Assembly (NCBI RefSeq): GCF_002895525.1
Contig: NZ_AZRL01000004.1
Coordinates: 130,011-194,010, forward strand
From: Petrotoga olearia DSM 13574
GTDB lineage: Bacteria > Thermotogota > Thermotogae > Petrotogales > Petrotogaceae
Length of the DNA stretch: 64,000 nucleotides
Direction of reading: 5' to 3'
In this document: one piece after another, positions 60,856-64,000 of the stretch
Position numbering within the stretch: the first letter of the stretch is position 1
Layout: every line of letters starts with the position of its first letter
Translations under genes and position numbers: made by a program
Notes under the pieces: generated by a model
What the model was told of the DNA's origin: nothing
Seen by the model: only the letters and a program-made list of their open reading frames with translations
Databases searched by the model: none

Positions 60856-62223
60856 ATGTCTTTTTTAGACGAAAATTATTTACTACAAAACAACACTTCG
60901 AAGATGTTGTATAATTCAATTAAAGATCTCCCTATCTTAGATGCTCACAATCACGGGGATGTGAAAGAGATCGTTGAGGACAAAGGTTGGGATGACATCT
61001 GGCAAGTTGAAGGAGCAACAGATCATTATGTTTGGGAATTAATGAGAAAGAGAGGAATCCCCGAAGAAAAAATAACCGGAAATGCTTCAAATAAGGAAAA
61101 GTGGATGGCATTGGCTGAAGTTTTCACTGGGTTCGTTGGCAATCCTACATACGAATGGATACACCTCGATCTAAAAAGAAGGTTTAAAATAGAGGATATC
61201 ATTTCAAAGTATACAGCTGAAAAGATATGGCAAGATACTTCTTTATTACTAAAAAGTGAAAGTATGAAACCTCAACGATTATTAAAAGAAATGAACGTAG
61301 AAATAATGTGTACCACAAATGATCCAACAGAGGATCTCTCATACCATGAAAAAGCTAAAGATATTGAGGGAATAAAGATTCTTCCCACTTGGAGACCAGA
61401 CAAAGCTATGAACATTGAAAAAGAAAATTGGAAAGATTTTGTAGAAAAGCTAGGAGAAATAACAAAAGAAAATGTTGAACGTTTTGAAGGGTTCTTAAAT
61501 GCTCTTTACAAGACTCACAAAAAATTTGAAGAACTTGGTGGAGTGTCGAGCGATCATGGGATATTTGAACCCATTTCATACCCAGTTGAAAAGGAAAGGG
61601 TAAAAGAAGTATATGAAAAAGCATTTTCAAAAAAAGAGATAACGAAACAAGAAATTTCAGACTTTAAATCCTTTGTATTTTATGAATTTGGTAAGATGAA
61701 CGCTGAGAGTAATTGGGTTATGCAATTACATATTGGTGCTGTGCGAGATTATAGAGACAAGTTGTATAATACTTTGGGGCCAGATACTGGAGGGGATATT
61801 TCAACCAGCAACGTTGACTTGGCAAATGGGTTAAGATACTTTTTAAACCAATTTGATGAAAAATTGAAAGTTGTTTTGTACTGTTTGGACCCTTCGCTAT
61901 TTCCAACCGTTGCCACAATAGCAAGGGCTTTCCCAAACGTTAGTCTAGGAGCACCTTGGTGGTTCAACGACAGCCCTTTTGGAATGGAGATGTATTTGAA
62001 ATATATAGCTACTGTAGACCTTCTTAGCGACTTAGCAGGTTGGGTAACAGATTCAAGAAAGTTAATATCCTATGGTTCACGAACAGAGATGTTCAGAAGA
62101 GAGTTATCTAACGTTGTGGGTGAAATGGTAGAAAAAGGTCAAATACCTATCAGGGAAGCGTTTGATTTGGTGAGAGATCTTAGTTATTTCAGACCAAAAA
62201 GGTTGTTCTTCAAAAAAATTTAG
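60856..62223 (+). CDS. uxaC: Uronate isomerase
   Basis: The 455-residue amidohydrolase-superfamily enzyme converts glucuronate or galacturonate to fructuronate or tagaturonate. Metal ligands appear in LDAHNHGDV (HxH, about 35), QLHIGAVRDYR and the C-terminal GWVTDSRK. IPIREAFDLVRDLSYFRPKR at the C-terminus is typical. ATG 60856 follows GGAGG by 7 bases; the frame also has ATGs at 60838 and 60841 that overlap the SD. It supplies substrate to the UxaE-like gene two positions downstream. Confidence 0.94.
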   Translation: MSFLDENYLLQNNTSKMLYNSIKDLPILDAHNHGDVKEIVEDKGWDDIWQVEGATDHYVWELMRKRGIPEEKITGNASNKEKWMALAEVFTGFVGNPTYEWIHLDLKRRFKIEDIISKYTAEKIWQDTSLLLKSESMKPQRLLKEMNVEIMCTTNDPTEDLSYHEKAKDIEGIKILPTWRPDKAMNIEKENWKDFVEKLGEITKENVERFEGFLNALYKTHKKFEELGGVSSDHGIFEPISYPVEKERVKEVYEKAFSKKEITKQEISDFKSFVFYEFGKMNAESNWVMQLHIGAVRDYRDKLYNTLGPDTGGDISTSNVDLANGLRYFLNQFDEKLKVVLYCLDPSLFPTVATIARAFPNVSLGAPWWFNDSPFGMEMYLKYIATVDLLSDLAGWVTDSRKLISYGSRTEMFRRELSNVVGEMVEKGQIPIREAFDLVRDLSYFRPKRLFFKKI

Positions 62224-62255
62224 AGAAAAATTATTGAACTCGGAGGTACTATTCG

Positions 62256-63413
62256 ATGAAAAAAGCATCCTTATCTTCTTTAAAAGAAAACAATGCCGCA
62301 CTTATTTTTCAATCATTAAGAATTAAAGGGCCTATGACGAGAGCCGAAATTGCAAGAGAAACACACCTCATGCCTTCAACTGTGAGTTATATTACGAACC
62401 TTTTAATTCATAAAAAGGTATTGAAAGAAGTTGGAAGTGAGGATGTTTCTCGTGTTGGGAAAAAGGGTATTTTGCTTGATATAAACTACGACGACTTCTT
62501 GTTTATTGGATATGACGTGGGCTCTGCATATTCAAGAGTTATTGTCTCGAACGGTAAAGGGGATATCTTATATTCCAAAAGATTCGTATCGGAGAAGAAC
62601 GATAAATTGTTGAAACAGATTTATGAAAATATAAAAATAGTTAAAAAAGAATTCAACATAATAGGTATAGGGATGGCTTTTCCTGGTTATATAGATCCCG
62701 AAAAAGGAGAGGTTATAAGATCCCATAATATTGATATATCGAACTTTGAAGTTAAAAAGGTTATGAAAAAAGAATTCAATCTACCAGCTTACGTGGATCA
62801 TAACACAATAATGATGGCACGAAGCTTAATTTCTAACAATTCCCACAAAGAGAAAGATTTTTGTATAATCAACATTGGTCCAGGTATAGGAGTAGGGATA
62901 GTAAGTAACGGAAAGATATTGAGGGGTTACAAGAACGCTGCAGGAGAGTTAGGCCATGTCACGGTTAACCCTGAAGGTAGAAAGTGTAACTGTGGTAAAA
63001 AAGGTTGTTTGGAAACAGAAAGTTCCAGTAAGGCGATTGTTAGAAATTACGAAGAAATATCCGGGAAAAATTTAGAGTGTGAAGGAAGTTGTGAATCAAG
63101 GTTGGTATATGAATTAGCCAAAAAAGGTGATGAAAAAGCTATAAAAGCGTTTGAAAGAGCTGGAAAATATTTAGGAATTGGCATTGCCACTTTAGTCAAT
63201 ATTTTAAATCCAGAAAAGGTCTATATAGCAGGTGGTGTGTCAAATGGGTGGGAATTTCTTAAAGACTCCACAGAAGAAAGTTACAACCAGAATATATTTT
63301 ACGCAAACAAAGACGTAAACGTTGAAGTTTCTTCTATAGGTGAATATCTAACAGCTTGTGGAGCTGCAACTTATGCCTTCGAAAAATATGTAAGAGAAGA
63401 ATTAATACCATGA
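62256..63413 (+). CDS. ROK-family transcriptional regulator
   Basis: The 385-residue protein has an N-terminal winged helix (MTRAEIARETHLMPSTVSYI) and a ROK sugar-binding domain with the zinc motif CNCGKKGCLE (about 246-255). The ATP loop, normally GTGIG, reads NIGPGIGVGI with Pro for Thr, and the catalytic Asp region is VDHNT, so kinase activity is doubtful. It is probably the local repressor responding to a uronate intermediate. It lies between uxaC and uxaE with short gaps. Confidence 0.9.
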   Translation: MKKASLSSLKENNAALIFQSLRIKGPMTRAEIARETHLMPSTVSYITNLLIHKKVLKEVGSEDVSRVGKKGILLDINYDDFLFIGYDVGSAYSRVIVSNGKGDILYSKRFVSEKNDKLLKQIYENIKIVKKEFNIIGIGMAFPGYIDPEKGEVIRSHNIDISNFEVKKVMKKEFNLPAYVDHNTIMMARSLISNNSHKEKDFCIINIGPGIGVGIVSNGKILRGYKNAAGELGHVTVNPEGRKCNCGKKGCLETESSSKAIVRNYEEISGKNLECEGSCESRLVYELAKKGDEKAIKAFERAGKYLGIGIATLVNILNPEKVYIAGGVSNGWEFLKDSTEESYNQNIFYANKDVNVEVSSIGEYLTACGAATYAFEKYVREELIP

Positions 63414-63427
63414 GGAGGAAAATTTAA

Positions 63428-64000
63428 ATGTTTACAATATTACCGAAGAAAGGAATTTCTATAGGTCTTGGAGATAGAATAGGGATTGCAACCCCAGGTC
63501 ATATAAAAGTTGCAAAAAAATACAACTTCTTTCCTGTTTTCGCACAACAAAGCATTAGGGAATTAAACTTTACAGGAAGAACGTTCAGAGACGTAAGAAA
63601 AGATGTACTAAACGCACTTGTTGAAGAAAATTATGTTGGAAACAGTGGATTTGATGGAGATCATTTGAAAAGCGATGAGGAGATTCAGTATGCTTTAGAT
63701 TCAGGAATTACAATGTTGACTTTGGATTGTTCAGAACATATGAATAAAGATTCTTCTGTAAAAGAAAGCATATTTGATCAATTTTATAACAAAAGCTTCT
63801 TTGTAAACGATATGCCCATAGAATATTCAGATAAAAACGAGTTGAATAAAATCGTTTCAATTTATGGTGGCGTTATCGAAAGAGTCATAGATGTATGGAA
63901 CAAATTCCCGAAGGTGAATAAAAAAGAGGTATCTTTTGAAGTTTCAGTTGACGAGACAGATGTTCCAACAGACGAAAAGACACATTTTTTGATCTCTAAA
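63428..64000 (+). CDS. uxaE: Tagaturonate/fructuronate epimerase, partial (cut by window end)
   Basis: 191 codons are visible and the frame is open at the window edge. MFTILPKKGISIGLGDRIGI then ATPGHI, FPVFAQQSIRELNFTGRTFR, SGFDGDHLKSDEEIQYAL and MLTLDCSEHM match the UxaE family, which links tagaturonate to fructuronate in Thermotoga. The ATG follows GAGGAGG by 9 bases and the ROK stop by 14. With uxaC it would channel galacturonate towards mannonate. Confidence 0.85.
   Translation, partial: MFTILPKKGISIGLGDRIGIATPGHIKVAKKYNFFPVFAQQSIRELNFTGRTFRDVRKDVLNALVEENYVGNSGFDGDHLKSDEEIQYALDSGITMLTLDCSEHMNKDSSVKESIFDQFYNKSFFVNDMPIEYSDKNELNKIVSIYGGVIERVIDVWNKFPKVNKKEVSFEVSVDETDVPTDEKTHFLISK

Noticed and set aside
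62256-63413. ROK protein as a sugar kinase
   Set aside because: It has an N-terminal winged helix, and the ATP loop reads GPGIG in place of GTGIG.

Overview
The window looks like a chromosomal segment of a member of the Thermotogota, closest in character to Petrotoga or its relatives. This is inferred from gene content only. The DNA is AT-rich and gene-dense with short intergenic gaps. It carries a HydCBA-type [FeFe]-hydrogenase, GH4, GH36 and GH43 glycosidases, a UxaC/UxaE uronate route, a PduL-type phosphotransacylase and many TTG/GTG starts behind strong Shine-Dalgarno (SD) sequences. No phage, complete transposon or CRISPR array is visible.

Layout. 0-3.3 kb: a secreted protein of unknown function, cheR, mtnA and a small phosphoesterase. 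3.3-9.7 kb (minus): an efflux operon of two TolC-like proteins, an HlyD-like adaptor and a MacB-type ABC pair, ending in a GH1-like protein that has lost its catalytic acid. 10-17 kb (plus): ftsH, a CsoR/CstR-type repressor, a CtpA protease, two membrane or exported unknowns and an RND exporter. 17-20 kb: a large exported metallopeptidase on the minus strand, then tRNA-Leu, initiator tRNA and tRNA-Met.

20-33 kb (minus) is a galactoside utilisation region: GH36 alpha-galactosidase, an MFS transporter, a GH2 enzyme, a GH43 enzyme, a CUT1 ABC transporter without its ATPase, galK, galT and a LacI regulator. A nearly identical operator lies at the lacI promoter and at the binding-protein promoter, which ties the regulator to the transporter. 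A 21-codon orphan gene tail with its own terminator beside the GH2 gene looks like a scar from gene replacement. At 33.2-33.9 kb a two-gene toxin/antitoxin-like cassette (first gene interrupted by a stop codon) sits between 57-bp direct repeats.

34-47 kb holds thrS, prfA, a chemoreceptor, an aldo/keto reductase, lpdA, a CMD-family protein, tRNA-Gln, an MFS transporter, yqeH, pduL and rbgA. 47-52 kb is a phoH, HD-hydrolase, ybeY operon followed by DUF1015, DUF402 and PspC genes. 52.6-56 kb encodes the hydrogenase, with probable Rex sites upstream. 56-59 kb holds a two-component system, a divergent PepSY exported protein and a probable 32-residue membrane peptide. 59-64 kb is a uronate cluster: GH4 enzyme, uxaC, a ROK regulator and uxaE, which is cut by the window end.

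The most notable unexplained structure is a mosaic family of GC-rich intergenic repeats, seven loci in this window. All lie between co-directional genes and all are oriented with transcription, usually just upstream of the next ribosome binding site.
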